Shown here: piece after piece, positions 18,071 through 27,048 of the stretch | Position numbering within the stretch: position 1 is the first letter of the stretch | Layout: every line of letters begins with the position of its first letter | DNA from: Allosediminivita pacifica | GTDB taxonomy: Bacteria > Pseudomonadota > Alphaproteobacteria > Rhodobacterales > Rhodobacteraceae | Direction: 5' to 3' | NCBI RefSeq assembly: GCF_003054175.1 | Contig: NZ_QBKN01000033.1 | Coordinates: 1 to 46,123 of the forward strand | DNA length: 46,123 nt | The notes under the pieces: model-generated | Database searches by the model: none | Seen by the model: the letters and a program-made list of their open reading frames with translations, nothing else | Told to the model about the DNA's origin: nothing | Translations under genes and position numbers: made by a program

Positions 18071-18100
18071 AAAAAAATGCCCGGGCGATACCGCCCGGGC
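18071..18100 (-). terminator. rho-independent terminator of amt
   Basis: GCCCGGGCG-ATAC-CGCCCGGGC forms a perfect 9-bp stem. Read on the minus strand it is followed by seven T after one A (A-run at 18071-18077). It lies 40 bp beyond the amt stop and is the clearest terminator in the window. Confidence 0.85.
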
Positions 18101-18140
18101 CAGTTTTCTCCGATGGTCGTGGCTGACAGGAAGGAGGAAA

Positions 18141-19466
18141 TCAGCCTTTGGAGAATTCGGGGTAGGCCTCCATGCCCAGCTCGGCCATGTCGAGCCCGTT
18201 GATCTCTTCCTCTTCGGTCACACGGATGCCCATGATGGCCTTGAGGATGAACCAGACGATCAGGCTGACGATGAAGACGAAGGCGCCGATGGCCACGATG
18301 CCGATGATCTGCGTCACGAAGCTGGTGCCGTCGTTGTAGAACGGCACGGCCAAGGTGCCCCAGACGCCGGCGATCAGGTGGACCGGGATGGCGCCGACAA
18401 CGTCGTCGATCTTCATGCGGTCGAGCATCGGGACAGTGAAGACCACGATGATGCCGCCGATGGCACCGATCCAGAGCGCGCCGAAGAGCGTCGGCATCAG
18501 CGGCTCGGCCGTAATGGAGACGAGGCCGGCAAGTGCGCCGTTCAGCACCATGGTGAGGTCGGGCTTCTTGTACATCACCTGCGTCAGGATCAGGGCCGCC
18601 ACGGCGCCGGAGGCGGCTGCCATGTTGGTGTTCGAGAAGATCCGCGACACGTCGGTCACGTCGCCCACGGTGCCGGCCGCGAGCTGCGAGCCGCCGTTGA
18701 AGCCGAACCAGCCGAGCCACAGGATGAACGTGCCGAGGGTTGCCAGCGCGAGGTTGGAGCCCGGGATCGGCATGATCTTACCGTCAGCCGAGTACTTGCC
18801 GAGACGGGGGCCGAGCACGAGGGCACCGGCAAGGGCCGCGAAGCCACCGGCCGCGTGCACGAGGGTCGAACCCGCGAAGTCGGAGAAGCCCATCTCGGAG
18901 AGGAAGCCGCCGCCCCACTGCCAGGATGCCTCGATCGGGTAGATGAAGCCGGTCAGGACAACGACGAAGATCAGGAAGGGCCAGAGCTTGATGCGCTCGG
19001 CCAGCGTGCCCGACACGATCGAGGCGGTGGTGGCGCAGAACATCAGCTGGAAGAAGAAGTCGGAGCCGACCGACGCGTAGTCGAGCGAGGCATCCGCCGC
19101 GGCGAGGCCCACGGGCTCAAGCGAGGTGATGGCGAAGAAGGGGCCGAGCCAGCCTTCGACGAGCCATTCGCCCGGGTACATCAGGTTGAAGCCGACGAGC
19201 CAGTACATGATCGCCGCGATCGAGAAGAGCGCGATGTTCTTGGTCAGCTGCATGGTCACGTTCTTCGACCGAACCAGGCCCGCTTCGAGCATGGCAAAGC
19301 CCGCGGCCATCCAGAACACCAGGAAGCCACCGATCAGGAACAGCAGCGTGGTGAAGATGTAGGGGTTGATGTCCGGCGCGGCGGCGGCTTCGGCCTCCTG
19401 CGCCATGCCCAGACTCGGCAGCGCGAGAAGCGCGAGAGCCGGGGCAATCGTCTTGAATGCTTTCAT
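18141..19466 (-). CDS. amt: ammonium transporter Amt
   Basis: The 441-aa ammonium channel has a cleavable signal peptide (MKAFKTIAPALALLALPSLGMAQ) and eleven membrane helices. Landmarks are FFFQLMFCATTASIVSGTLAER, the pore histidine in STLVHAAGGFAAL, LGWFGFNGGSQ and HLIAGVWGTLAVPF. It conducts NH3/ammonium under nitrogen limitation and is blocked by GlnK. The start at 19466 (AGGGA upstream) is preferred over the ATG at 19490 because it gives a clean signal peptide. It lies 29 bp behind glnK in one transcription unit and ends at a strong terminator. Confidence 0.95.
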   Translation of the reverse strand: MKAFKTIAPALALLALPSLGMAQEAEAAAAPDINPYIFTTLLFLIGGFLVFWMAAGFAMLEAGLVRSKNVTMQLTKNIALFSIAAIMYWLVGFNLMYPGEWLVEGWLGPFFAITSLEPVGLAAADASLDYASVGSDFFFQLMFCATTASIVSGTLAERIKLWPFLIFVVVLTGFIYPIEASWQWGGGFLSEMGFSDFAGSTLVHAAGGFAALAGALVLGPRLGKYSADGKIMPIPGSNLALATLGTFILWLGWFGFNGGSQLAAGTVGDVTDVSRIFSNTNMAAASGAVAALILTQVMYKKPDLTMVLNGALAGLVSITAEPLMPTLFGALWIGAIGGIIVVFTVPMLDRMKIDDVVGAIPVHLIAGVWGTLAVPFYNDGTSFVTQIIGIVAIGAFVFIVSLIVWFILKAIMGIRVTEEEEINGLDMAELGMEAYPEFSKG

Positions 19467-19495
19467 TGTTCCGTGTCCCTTTGTTCCCAATGCGC

Positions 19496-19834
19496 TCAGA
19501 GCGCGTCCGCGTCGGTTTCGCCGGTGCGCACCCGCACGGCCTGCTGCACGTCGAGGACGAAAATCTTGCCGTCGCCGATCTTCCCGGTCTGCGCCGTGGT
19601 CTTGATCGTTTCGACGACCTGTTCGGCCATGGCGGCCGAAACCACGATTTCCAGCTTGATCTTGGGTACGAAGTTCACCGCGTATTCGGCACCGCGATAG
19701 ATTTCCGTGTGGCCCGACTGCGAGCCGAAGCCCTTGATTTCCGTCACCATCATGCCGCGCACACCGATTCCGGTCAGCGCCTCGCGGACCTCCTCGAGCT
19801 TGAACGGCTTGATCGTCGCAATGATCAGTTTCAC
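19496..19834 (-). CDS. glnK: PII signalling protein GlnK
   Basis: The 112-aa PII protein senses 2-oxoglutarate, ATP/ADP and, through uridylylation, glutamine, and gates Amt. The T-loop is complete with the modifiable tyrosine in YRGAEYAVNFVPK (about residue 51). The C-terminal TGKIGDGKIFVLDVQQAVRVRTGE carries the nucleotide-binding B-loop and C-loop. The start is GTG at 19834 with AAAGGGA upstream; homologs begin MKLI or MKKI at this point. Expression is probably nitrogen-controlled, but no certain NtrC or sigma-54 site was found in the AT-rich upstream DNA (about 19940-20010). Confidence 0.95.
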   Translation of the reverse strand: MKLIIATIKPFKLEEVREALTGIGVRGMMVTEIKGFGSQSGHTEIYRGAEYAVNFVPKIKLEIVVSAAMAEQVVETIKTTAQTGKIGDGKIFVLDVQQAVRVRTGETDADAL

Positions 19835-20027
19835 CTTGGTCCCTTTCGGTTGGCGGGCCTCACCCCCGCGGTCTGCCTCAGCAGGAAGGGACAGCGGGGA
19901 TGCGATTTGAAGGGTTTGCGCCGGACTCCGCCGATCATTGAAGTGGCGATTGCACACAATTTAATCGCACCACTACATCTGCACAAAATATCATCACAAT
20001 AAATACAGCGAAGTGAAGCGCGCTTGG

Positions 20028-20056
20028 TCAACATCCGGAACCGGAGTGACTATACT
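20028..20056 (+). promoter_or_regulatory. promoter candidate for PBP1
   Basis: TATACT at 20051-20056 is a good -10 box, 39 bp before the start. The best -35 at 17-bp spacing is TCAACA (20028-20033); a better box TTGGTC at 20024 would need a 21-bp spacer. Only the -10 is convincing. Confidence 0.4.
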
Positions 20057-20094
20057 GTCCCGAAGCAAAGATCCGGGCAGGACAGGCAGTACAG

Positions 20095-22266
20095 ATGAGC
20101 AGACCCCCCCGCGGCAACGGCCGCCTGGTGGCCGACCGGCGCTACCCGGCGAAAAAGAAGAAGACGCCCCCCAAGGGCCGAAAGCAGCCGACCGGGCGCC
20201 GCAGGGCGCCGGCTCGCAAGGCGCGCCCCAAACGCAACCCCATCGCGGCCTTCTTCATCGGCATCTTCGGGTGGTTCTTCCGCCTGACCTGGCGGCTGGC
20301 GCTTTCGGCAACGGTCGTGCTTGCGCTGATCCTCGGGGGCTCGGTCGCTTACGTGGCCTCCACCCTGCCGCCGGCCAGCGAGATGGTGGACGGCCGCGCC
20401 CGCGGGTCGGTCACCATGCTGGACAGGAACGACGAGGTCTTTGCCTGGCGCGGTGACCAGTTCGGCGGCGCCGTGACTGCCGAGGAAGTCTCACCCCACC
20501 TGCGCAATGCGGTGGTAGCAACCGAAGACCGGCGGTTCTACAACCACTTCGGGCTCGACCCGCGCGGCATCGCCAGCGCGATCCGGATCAACCTGCGCGA
20601 GGGCCGCGGGCCGTTGTCGGGCCACGGCGGCTCGACCATCTCGCAGCAGACGGCCAAGCTGCTCTGCCTCGGCATCCGGTTCGATCCCGATGAATGGGAG
20701 TCCGAATCCGAGTACGTGGCCGACTGCCGCCGCACATCGCTGGGCCGCAAGGCGCGCGAGGCGATCTACGCCATGGCGATGGAGCTGAAGTACGACAAGA
20801 ACGAGATCCTGACGATCTACCTCAACCGCGCCTACATGGGTGGCGGTGCCTACGGGGCCGAGGCCGCGGCGAGCCGCTATTTCAGCAAGCCGGCCGCGGC
20901 GCTGAACCCCGCCGAGGCGGCGATGCTCGCGGGTCTGCTGACCGCGCCGACGACGCTTGCCCCCACCAACGATCTCGAACGCTCGCAGGAGAGGGCCTCG
21001 ACCGTGCTGCGTCTGATGGCGGATCAGGGCTACCTGACCGATGCCGAGGCCGCGCACTGGCAGCAGACGCCGGCCACCCTTTCGCAGGAAGCCGAAAGCC
21101 AGAGCGGCGGGTATTTCGCGGACTGGGTCATGCAGACGGGTCCCGACTTCTTCACCCGCGACACGACCGAGGACGTGATCGTGCGCACAACGATGGACCA
21201 GCGGATCCAGGCGGCGATCGAGGACGCCGTGAACAAGGTCTTCGAGGAGAAGGTCCGCGAAGGGTCTGACGCGCAGGTCGCGGTGGTCGTGATGTCGGCG
21301 GACGGCGCGGTGCGCGGAATGGTGGGCGGCCGGCGCACCAATGCCTCGGGCGTGTTCAACCGCGCGACCCAGGCGGTGCGGCAAACCGGATCGGCCTTCA
21401 AGCCCTTCGTCTACGCGACCGCACTCGAACTGGGCTATTCGCCCAACGACACCATCGTGGACGAGCCCTTCTGCATGAACATCGCCGGCTCCGGACAGTG
21501 GTGCCCCGAAAACTATAGCCGCCAGCACTACGGCCGGGTCACGCTGACCACGGCGCTGGAGCGCAGCCTGAACATTCCGGCGGTCAAGCTCTCCGAGGCG
21601 GTGGGGCGTGACAACGTGCACCGCGTGGCCTCGGACTTCGGCATCCGCAGCGATCTTGCCGACGGGCCTGCGTTGGCACTCGGCGCCTCGGAGGCCTCGC
21701 TGCTCGAGATGACCGGCGCCTATGCCGGTATTCTGAACGGCGGGTCGTCGGTGGGGCCCTACGGCGTGCGGGACCTGAGCCTTCAGGGCCAGGACCAGCC
21801 GTTGATGGGCACGAGCGGCGGCATTGGCGAACGGGTGATCCGCGAGGACGCCGCCGGGCAGCTTGTCTGGATGATGCAGCAGGTCGTCGAGGAAGGCACC
21901 GGCACCCGTGCCTCGCTGCCCGGCCGCCAGGTGGCAGGCAAGACCGGCACCAGCCAGTCGGCGCGCGACGCCTGGTTCATGGGCTTCACGGCCGACTACG
22001 TGGCCGGCGTCTGGATGGGCTACGACGACAACACGCCGCTGACCGGCGTGACGGGCAGCGGACTGCCGGCCGAGATCTGGCACGAAACGATGCTGCGGGT
22101 GCACGAGGGCATGGACGCGCGTCCCCTGCCCGCCATCGCCCCGCCCCAGCCCGAGCCGGCCCCCGAACCCGCGCCCCGGACATCGCAGCAACAGCAGCAA
22201 CCCCGGCAGAACGGCGGCGACAACCTGGTGCAGCAGATCATCCGCGATCTTCTGGGCGGCGGCTGA
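20095..22266 (+). CDS. bifunctional penicillin-binding protein, PBP1 family
   Basis: The 723-aa class A PBP polymerises and cross-links peptidoglycan. A very basic cytoplasmic tail (1-48) precedes one membrane helix (about 68-88). The GT51 glycosyltransferase domain has the catalytic glutamate in ATEDRRFYNHFG (E144) and GGSTISQQTAK. The transpeptidase domain has S433xxK (GSAFKP), S491LN and K616TG. A Pro/Gln-rich tail (about 680-705) ends in a short amphipathic stretch. Length and layout suit alphaproteobacterial PBP1a/1b-like enzymes; the exact subclass is not decided. It stands alone and ends at a bidirectional hairpin. Confidence 0.93.
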   Translation: MSRPPRGNGRLVADRRYPAKKKKTPPKGRKQPTGRRRAPARKARPKRNPIAAFFIGIFGWFFRLTWRLALSATVVLALILGGSVAYVASTLPPASEMVDGRARGSVTMLDRNDEVFAWRGDQFGGAVTAEEVSPHLRNAVVATEDRRFYNHFGLDPRGIASAIRINLREGRGPLSGHGGSTISQQTAKLLCLGIRFDPDEWESESEYVADCRRTSLGRKAREAIYAMAMELKYDKNEILTIYLNRAYMGGGAYGAEAAASRYFSKPAAALNPAEAAMLAGLLTAPTTLAPTNDLERSQERASTVLRLMADQGYLTDAEAAHWQQTPATLSQEAESQSGGYFADWVMQTGPDFFTRDTTEDVIVRTTMDQRIQAAIEDAVNKVFEEKVREGSDAQVAVVVMSADGAVRGMVGGRRTNASGVFNRATQAVRQTGSAFKPFVYATALELGYSPNDTIVDEPFCMNIAGSGQWCPENYSRQHYGRVTLTTALERSLNIPAVKLSEAVGRDNVHRVASDFGIRSDLADGPALALGASEASLLEMTGAYAGILNGGSSVGPYGVRDLSLQGQDQPLMGTSGGIGERVIREDAAGQLVWMMQQVVEEGTGTRASLPGRQVAGKTGTSQSARDAWFMGFTADYVAGVWMGYDDNTPLTGVTGSGLPAEIWHETMLRVHEGMDARPLPAIAPPQPEPAPEPAPRTSQQQQQPRQNGGDNLVQQIIRDLLGGG

Positions 22267-22289
22267 GGCCGGGAAGATCGGAGCGAAAA

Positions 22290-22323
22290 AAGGCGCCGGG
22301 CCCCTGTCGAGGCCCGGCGCCTT
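22290..22323. terminator. bidirectional terminator between PBP1 and mlaC
   Basis: AAGGCGCCGGGC and GCCCGGCGCCTT make a 12-bp perfect stem with a 10-nt loop. On the minus strand the stem is followed by a T-run (A-run at 22286-22291), so it ends mlaC strongly. It also lies 24 bp after the PBP1 stop and should serve both convergent genes. Confidence 0.85.
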
Positions 22324-22348
22324 TGCCGTTCAGCGTGGCGATTTGCGC

Positions 22349-22951
22349 TCAGGAGGCCGAGCGCAGGGCTGCGATCATGGCGTCGATGTTGCCGCCGTTG
22401 GCATCAAGCAGCGCGCCGACCTCGGTCCGTTCGGTCAGCAGCATGTTCACGCCCTCGATGTAGAGGTTGAAGAACTGGTCGCGCCCGGAGCGGTCCGAGA
22501 CGTTGAAGGTGATCCGGAAGGGCGCCTGGCCGCGCAGTTCCGCGGTGCAGTAGACCTCGTAGTAGTTGTTGACCGGCTTCACGCCCGTGACGATGATCCG
22601 TCCGCCGATGAACTCGCGGAAGCGGCGCCCGTACTTGCGCGACACATAGGTGATGAAGGCGTCCGAGAAGGCGCGCTTTTGTGCGGCGGTCGCGCGGCGG
22701 CCGTCGACGCCCATGGCGTAGGCCGCCACGTAGGAGGTGTCGGCGTACTGGCGGAAGATCCGCTCGAATTCGCGCAGCATCGCCTCTTCGGAGCGGCCCG
22801 AGGAGATGACCGCGTTGACCTCGGCCACGAGCCGGTCGATCAGGTTGCGCGCCTCGGGCTCGGTCAGGGCGAAGGCCGCCCCGGCAGGCAGCAGCGCGGC
22901 GGTTGCCGCAAGGCCACCACAGACGGCGCGGCGGGTGAAAGAAAGAGGCAT
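22349..22951 (-). CDS. mlaC: MlaC/Ttg2D-type phospholipid-binding protein
   Basis: The 200-aa periplasmic protein has a signal peptide with a twin arginine (SFTRRAVCGGLAATAALLPAG to AFA, about 4-28), then the MlaC fold with FERIFRQYADTSYVAAYAMG, AFSDAFITYVSRKYGRRF and FNLYIEGVNMLLTER. MlaC carries phospholipid between the outer-membrane MlaA complex and the inner-membrane MlaFEDB importer to keep outer-membrane asymmetry. The start overlaps the mlaA stop by one base. The MlaFED genes are not in this window. Confidence 0.9.
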   Translation of the reverse strand: MPLSFTRRAVCGGLAATAALLPAGAAFALTEPEARNLIDRLVAEVNAVISSGRSEEAMLREFERIFRQYADTSYVAAYAMGVDGRRATAAQKRAFSDAFITYVSRKYGRRFREFIGGRIIVTGVKPVNNYYEVYCTAELRGQAPFRITFNVSDRSGRDQFFNLYIEGVNMLLTERTEVGALLDANGGNIDAMIAALRSAS

Positions 22952-23721
22952 CAGAAGCCCTCCGTGTCCAGTGCGAGCGGATCCTCGGGCGCGCCCTCCG
23001 CTTCGGGAGCGGGCTCGCCCAGTTCGAACCGCCTGTTCTGGAGATATATGAGCCGAAGCTGCGCGTAGGAGTCCGCACTTTCGTAAAGTACCGAATTCAC
23101 GCTGTCGGAATATTGCGCGCGCTCCATGACATCGGCGCCGACGCGGACACCCTTGGTCGCAAGCGCCTCGCCCGGTTCAAGCACCCAGACGAAGGGATCG
23201 AGGAAGACATCCACGGCCATGCCGACGGTATCGCGCTGGGTCGAGGGGCCGAGCACGGGCAGCATCTGGAAGGCGCCTTCGGGCGCGCCCCAGACGGCCA
23301 GCGTCTCGCCGAAGTCGCTGTCATCCTCGGGGATGTTCATCAGGTCTTGGGCCACGTCGAACATGCCACCGAAGCCGAGGGTCGCGTTCACCCCGAAGCG
23401 CAGCGTGTTGCGCGAGGCATCGAGCAGCCGCCCCTGCAGCACCTGGTTCACCACCGTGCCCGGCAGCGAGAGCGTATCGGCGACATTGGCGACGACGGGG
23501 CGGAAATCCTCGACCACCTGGTTGGGCTCGTCCTCCGTCGTGCCGGTGTCCTCGCCGAAGAAGACGCGATCCACCGAGCGGTTGAACTCGTGCACCTTGC
23601 GGTTGCGCGCCTCGTAGGGATCGTGGATGCCGTCGGGGGCCTCGCCGGGCCCAGGCACCGAGCAGGCGGTGAGCAGCGCAAATGCGGGGACCGCAAGGAT
23701 CGCGCGTCGAAAAGCCTTCAT
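22951..23721 (-). CDS. mlaA: outer-membrane lipoprotein MlaA (VacJ)
   Basis: The 256-aa VacJ-family lipoprotein has a lipobox LLTAC at about 16-20, so it should be anchored by lipid at Cys20. The MlaA domain follows: DPYEARNRKVHEFNRSVDR, LRFGVNATLGFGGMFDVA, DFGETLAVWG, PVLGPSTQRDTVGMAVD and a conserved DPFVW. It removes misplaced phospholipid from the outer leaflet and hands it to MlaC. The start at 23721 has GAAAGGA 9 bp upstream; the nearby in-frame ATG at 23730 would leave no spacing. The gene starts about 180 bp from the divergent secretion operon. Confidence 0.92.
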   Translation of the reverse strand: MKAFRRAILAVPAFALLTACSVPGPGEAPDGIHDPYEARNRKVHEFNRSVDRVFFGEDTGTTEDEPNQVVEDFRPVVANVADTLSLPGTVVNQVLQGRLLDASRNTLRFGVNATLGFGGMFDVAQDLMNIPEDDSDFGETLAVWGAPEGAFQMLPVLGPSTQRDTVGMAVDVFLDPFVWVLEPGEALATKGVRVGADVMERAQYSDSVNSVLYESADSYAQLRLIYLQNRRFELGEPAPEAEGAPEDPLALDTEGF

Positions 23722-23903
23722 TCGCGGCATTCCTTTCGTCGAAAAAGCTTGGGTAACGGAGGGGTGTTCCGTAAAGATGCATTCAAATTTCACGGGTAAA
23801 TTCCAGAAATCCGCGCTCCGATTGAACCTATTGTGGCACATCCCCGACCTCACCTACCAGAGCAACCGATCATCCGCCTTTCAAGACCCCGAGTAGGAAA
23901 GCC

Positions 23904-25655
23904 ATGAAACCGCCCTCCAGCGCAGGTCCCGACGCATTTCAACGGGGACGCGAGGAACTTCGCGCCGCACGGCGCCCCAACCGACCGTATTTCTGGTTCG
24001 TCGGGATATTCAGCTTCTTCGTCAACCTCCTGATGCTCACCGGGCCGCTTTACATGCTGCAGGTCTACGACCGTGTGCTCGGTTCGCGGTCAGAGGCGAC
24101 GCTGGTGGCGCTTTCGGTGCTGGTGGTCTTTCTCTACGGGATGATGGGCATCCTCGACTACGTGCGGGGCCGGGTGATGGGCCGGGTCGCCGCGCGCTTC
24201 CAGTCGGCGCTCGACATGCGCGTTTTCGACGCGGTGGTCCGCCGCTCGACCGTGCAGCCGGACGAGCTGTCCCAAAGCGGGCTGCGCGATCTCGAATCGG
24301 TGCAGCGGCTGATGTCCTCGCCGGTGCTGATGGCGATCTTCGACATTCCCTGGACCCCCTTCTTCCTCGTGGGAATCGCGATCTTTCATCCCTGGCTCGG
24401 CTACCTCGCCATCGCGGGGGGCAGCTTCCTGATTGTCGTCACGATCATCAACCAGCTGGTGACGCGCAATCCCACGCTGAAGTCGAACCAGGCCGTGATG
24501 GCCGCCGAGAAGACCTCCGAGCAGATCCGCAGCGAGGCCGAGATGGTGCAGGCGCTCGGCATGCGCCGGGACGCCTTCCGGCGCTGGTACAAGGCCCGGT
24601 CGGAGGCGCTGCGGGGCCAGATCGGCACATCGGACCTCACGGGCGGTTTCACGACGCTCACGCGCAGCTTCCGGCTGTTCCTGCAGTCGGCCATGCTGGG
24701 CCTCGGCGCCTACCTCGTGCTGCAGGGCGAGCTGACGGCGGGCGCGATGATCGCCGGGTCGATCCTGATGGGCCGCGCGCTGGCGCCCATCGAGCTGGCC
24801 ATCGGCCAGTGGGCGCTGGTTCAGCGGGCGCGCAAGGGCTGGAGCAACCTTGAACAGTTGCTGACCGAGATGCCGCCCGAACCCGAGCGCACCGCCCTGC
24901 CGAAGCCGCGCGCGAAGATCGACGCGCAGCAGCTCACCGTCATCCCCCCGGGCGAAAGCCAGGCCGCGCTGCGGCTGGTCTCCTTCACGCTCGAGCCGGG
25001 ACAGGCGCTCGGCGTGATCGGGCCCTCGGGCTCCGGCAAGTCGACGCTGGCGCGCGCCCTGACCGGGATCTGGCGCCCGGCGGGCGGCAAGATCCGGCTC
25101 GACGGGGCCTCGCTCGACCAGTACGGGCCCGATGTGCTGGGCACGCACCTGGGCTACCTGCCGCAGCGGGTGACGCTGTTCGACGGCACGATTGCCGAGA
25201 ACATCGCGAGGCTGGCCCCCGAACCCGACGATGCCGCCGTGGTCGAGGCCGCCAAGAAGGCCGACGCGCACGAGATGATCCTGAAGCTGCCGCATGGCTA
25301 CGACACGCGCGTCTCTGCCGCCGGCGGGCGTCTGTCCGGTGGTCAGGTGCAGCGCATCGGGCTGGCGCGTGCGCTTTACGGCGATCCCGTCGTGCTGGTG
25401 CTGGACGAGCCCAACTCCAACCTCGACAACGAGGGGTCCGAGGCCGTGAACCGCGCCATCCGCAGCTTCAAGGAACAGGGCAAGTCGGTGCTGATCATGG
25501 CCCACCGGCCCGCCGCGATCCGCGAGTGCGACGTGCTCCTGATGCTTGAAGGTGGCAGCCGGACGGCCTTTGGCCCGCGGGACGAGGTGCTCAAATCCGT
25601 CGTCCAGAACCACCAGCAGATTGCCCGCAGCACCACCGCAGGAGGTGTCCGATGA
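23904..25655 (+). CDS. type I secretion ABC transporter, PrtD-type
   Basis: The 583-aa ABC exporter has a six-helix membrane domain (about 25-300, with LTGPLYMLQVYDRVLGSRSE) and an ATPase domain with Walker A GPSGSGKST, Q-loop GYLPQRVTLFDG, signature LSGGQVQRIGLARAL, Walker B VVLVLDEP and the switch histidine in IMAHRP. It lacks the N-terminal C39-like domain of HlyB and matches PrtD/AprD exporters of RTX-type proteins with C-terminal secretion signals. It overlaps the membrane-fusion gene by ATGA. The secreted substrate and the outer-membrane TolC partner are not in the window. Confidence 0.93.
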   Translation: MKPPSSAGPDAFQRGREELRAARRPNRPYFWFVGIFSFFVNLLMLTGPLYMLQVYDRVLGSRSEATLVALSVLVVFLYGMMGILDYVRGRVMGRVAARFQSALDMRVFDAVVRRSTVQPDELSQSGLRDLESVQRLMSSPVLMAIFDIPWTPFFLVGIAIFHPWLGYLAIAGGSFLIVVTIINQLVTRNPTLKSNQAVMAAEKTSEQIRSEAEMVQALGMRRDAFRRWYKARSEALRGQIGTSDLTGGFTTLTRSFRLFLQSAMLGLGAYLVLQGELTAGAMIAGSILMGRALAPIELAIGQWALVQRARKGWSNLEQLLTEMPPEPERTALPKPRAKIDAQQLTVIPPGESQAALRLVSFTLEPGQALGVIGPSGSGKSTLARALTGIWRPAGGKIRLDGASLDQYGPDVLGTHLGYLPQRVTLFDGTIAENIARLAPEPDDAAVVEAAKKADAHEMILKLPHGYDTRVSAAGGRLSGGQVQRIGLARALYGDPVVLVLDEPNSNLDNEGSEAVNRAIRSFKEQGKSVLIMAHRPAAIRECDVLLMLEGGSRTAFGPRDEVLKSVVQNHQQIARSTTAGGVR

Positions 25656-26962
25656 GTGCCCCGCAAGACAACAGCTACAGCCTGCGCACGCCGATGATCG
25701 TGGGAATCCTCGCCCTCGTCACGCTTGTCGGCGGTTTCGGGACATGGGCCGCGACCACGAACATCGCGGGCGCCATTGTCGCCGGCGGCTCGATCGAGGT
25801 CGACCAGAACCGTCAGGTCGTGCAGCACCCCGACGGCGGTGTCGTGTCCGAGATCCTGGTCGAGGAAGGCGACGAGGTCGAGGCCGGCGACGTGCTGATC
25901 CGCCTCGACCCGACGCTGCTGCGCTCCGAACTGGCGATCACCGAGGGCCAGCTTTTCGAGCTGATGGCCCGGCGCGCGCGGCTCCAGGCCGAAAGGGACG
26001 GCGAGGACGAGATCGTCTTTCCCGACGACCTGCTGGCCGAGGCCGAGACCAACGAGGAGGTGCGGGAACTGGTCGAGGGGCAGCGCAACCTGTTCCAGGC
26101 CCGCCGCGCGAGCGTCAGCCGCGAGATCGAGCAGCTTGGCAAGCGCAGCGAGCAGATCGACGAGCAGGTCAACGGCATCGATTCCCAGCGCGAGGCGCTT
26201 GGCGAACAGCTGGCCCTGATCGAGGAGGAACTGACCGACCAGCAGTCGCTGCTCGACCGCGGGCTGGCTCAGGCGAGCCGCGTGCTGGCACTTCAACGCG
26301 AACGCGCGCGGATGGCAGGCACCATGGGCGAACTGACCGCCCAGCGGGCCCAGTCGCTGGGCCAGAGCACCGAGATCGAGATCGAGATCCTCAAGCTCGA
26401 CACCGCGCGGCGCGAAGAGGCGATCACCACCCTGCGCGACCTGCAGCTGCGCGAACGCGAGCTGGCCGAGGAACGCCGCGCCATCCGCGAGCGGCTGAAC
26501 CGGCTCGACATCACCGCGCCGGTCTCGGGCGTGGTCTACGGCATGACGGTCTTCACCCCGCGCTCGGTCATCCGGGCCGCCGACCCTGTGCTTTACCTCG
26601 TGCCCCAGGACCGCCCGCTGGTGATCGCCGCGCAGGTGGAGCCGATCCACATCGACAAGCTCTTCGTCGATCAGGAGGTGAGCCTGCGGTTCTCCTCGCT
26701 CGACCAGCGCGCGACGCCCGAGCTGTTCGGCGAGGTCACGCAGATCTCGGCCGACGCCTTCGAGGACGAAGGCTCTCGCATTCGGTACTACCGGGCCGAG
26801 ATCGTCCTGAAGGAGGGCGAGATCGACCGCCTGCCCGAGGGTTCGACCCTGATCCCCGGCATGCCGGTCGAGGCCTTCATCCGGACCGAGGACCGCACAC
26901 CGCTGGCCTATCTGGTGAAACCCTTCACCGACTACTTCGCCAAGGCCTTCCGCGAAAGCTGA
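25652..26962 (+). CDS. HlyD-family membrane fusion protein, PrtE-type
   Basis: The 436-aa adaptor has one N-terminal membrane segment (about 12-33), a biotinyl-lipoyl half (VVQHPDGGVVSEILVEEGDEVEAGD, about 55-79), a long coiled-coil hairpin (about 95-285, rich in Glu, Gln, Arg and Leu), a second lipoyl half ITAPVSGVVYGM and a beta-barrel domain. It links the inner-membrane ABC exporter to a TolC-like channel. It is directly coupled to the ABC gene. A GC-rich hairpin lies 12 bp behind the stop. Confidence 0.93.
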   Translation: MSAPQDNSYSLRTPMIVGILALVTLVGGFGTWAATTNIAGAIVAGGSIEVDQNRQVVQHPDGGVVSEILVEEGDEVEAGDVLIRLDPTLLRSELAITEGQLFELMARRARLQAERDGEDEIVFPDDLLAEAETNEEVRELVEGQRNLFQARRASVSREIEQLGKRSEQIDEQVNGIDSQREALGEQLALIEEELTDQQSLLDRGLAQASRVLALQRERARMAGTMGELTAQRAQSLGQSTEIEIEILKLDTARREEAITTLRDLQLRERELAEERRAIRERLNRLDITAPVSGVVYGMTVFTPRSVIRAADPVLYLVPQDRPLVIAAQVEPIHIDKLFVDQEVSLRFSSLDQRATPELFGEVTQISADAFEDEGSRIRYYRAEIVLKEGEIDRLPEGSTLIPGMPVEAFIRTEDRTPLAYLVKPFTDYFAKAFRES

Positions 26963-26974
26963 TGAAGCCCTGCC

Positions 26975-27006
26975 GCCGCCGGGGGACGGGCCTTCCCCCC
27001 GGCGGC
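26975..27006 (+). terminator. hairpin after the secretion operon
   Basis: GCCGCCGGGGG and CCCCCGGCGGC make an 11-bp perfect stem with a 10-nt loop, 12 bp beyond the membrane-fusion gene. No T-run follows, so it may only slow or attenuate transcription before the RidA-family gene. Confidence 0.45.
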
Positions 27007-27048
27007 GCGCCCCGCTAGCGTGCGCGCGAATCCGCAAGGGAGTGCGCC

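Noticed and set aside
15115-18126. 1003-codon plus-strand open frame
   Set aside because: It is antisense to the PQQ dehydrogenase genes and has a His/Arg/Gly/Ala/Val-rich composition typical of GC-rich shadow frames; no family resemblance.
19940-20010. Possible NtrC or sigma-54 sites upstream of glnK
   Set aside because: TGCA-containing elements occur, but spacing does not fit GC-N11-GC, nor GG-N10-GC for -24/-12.
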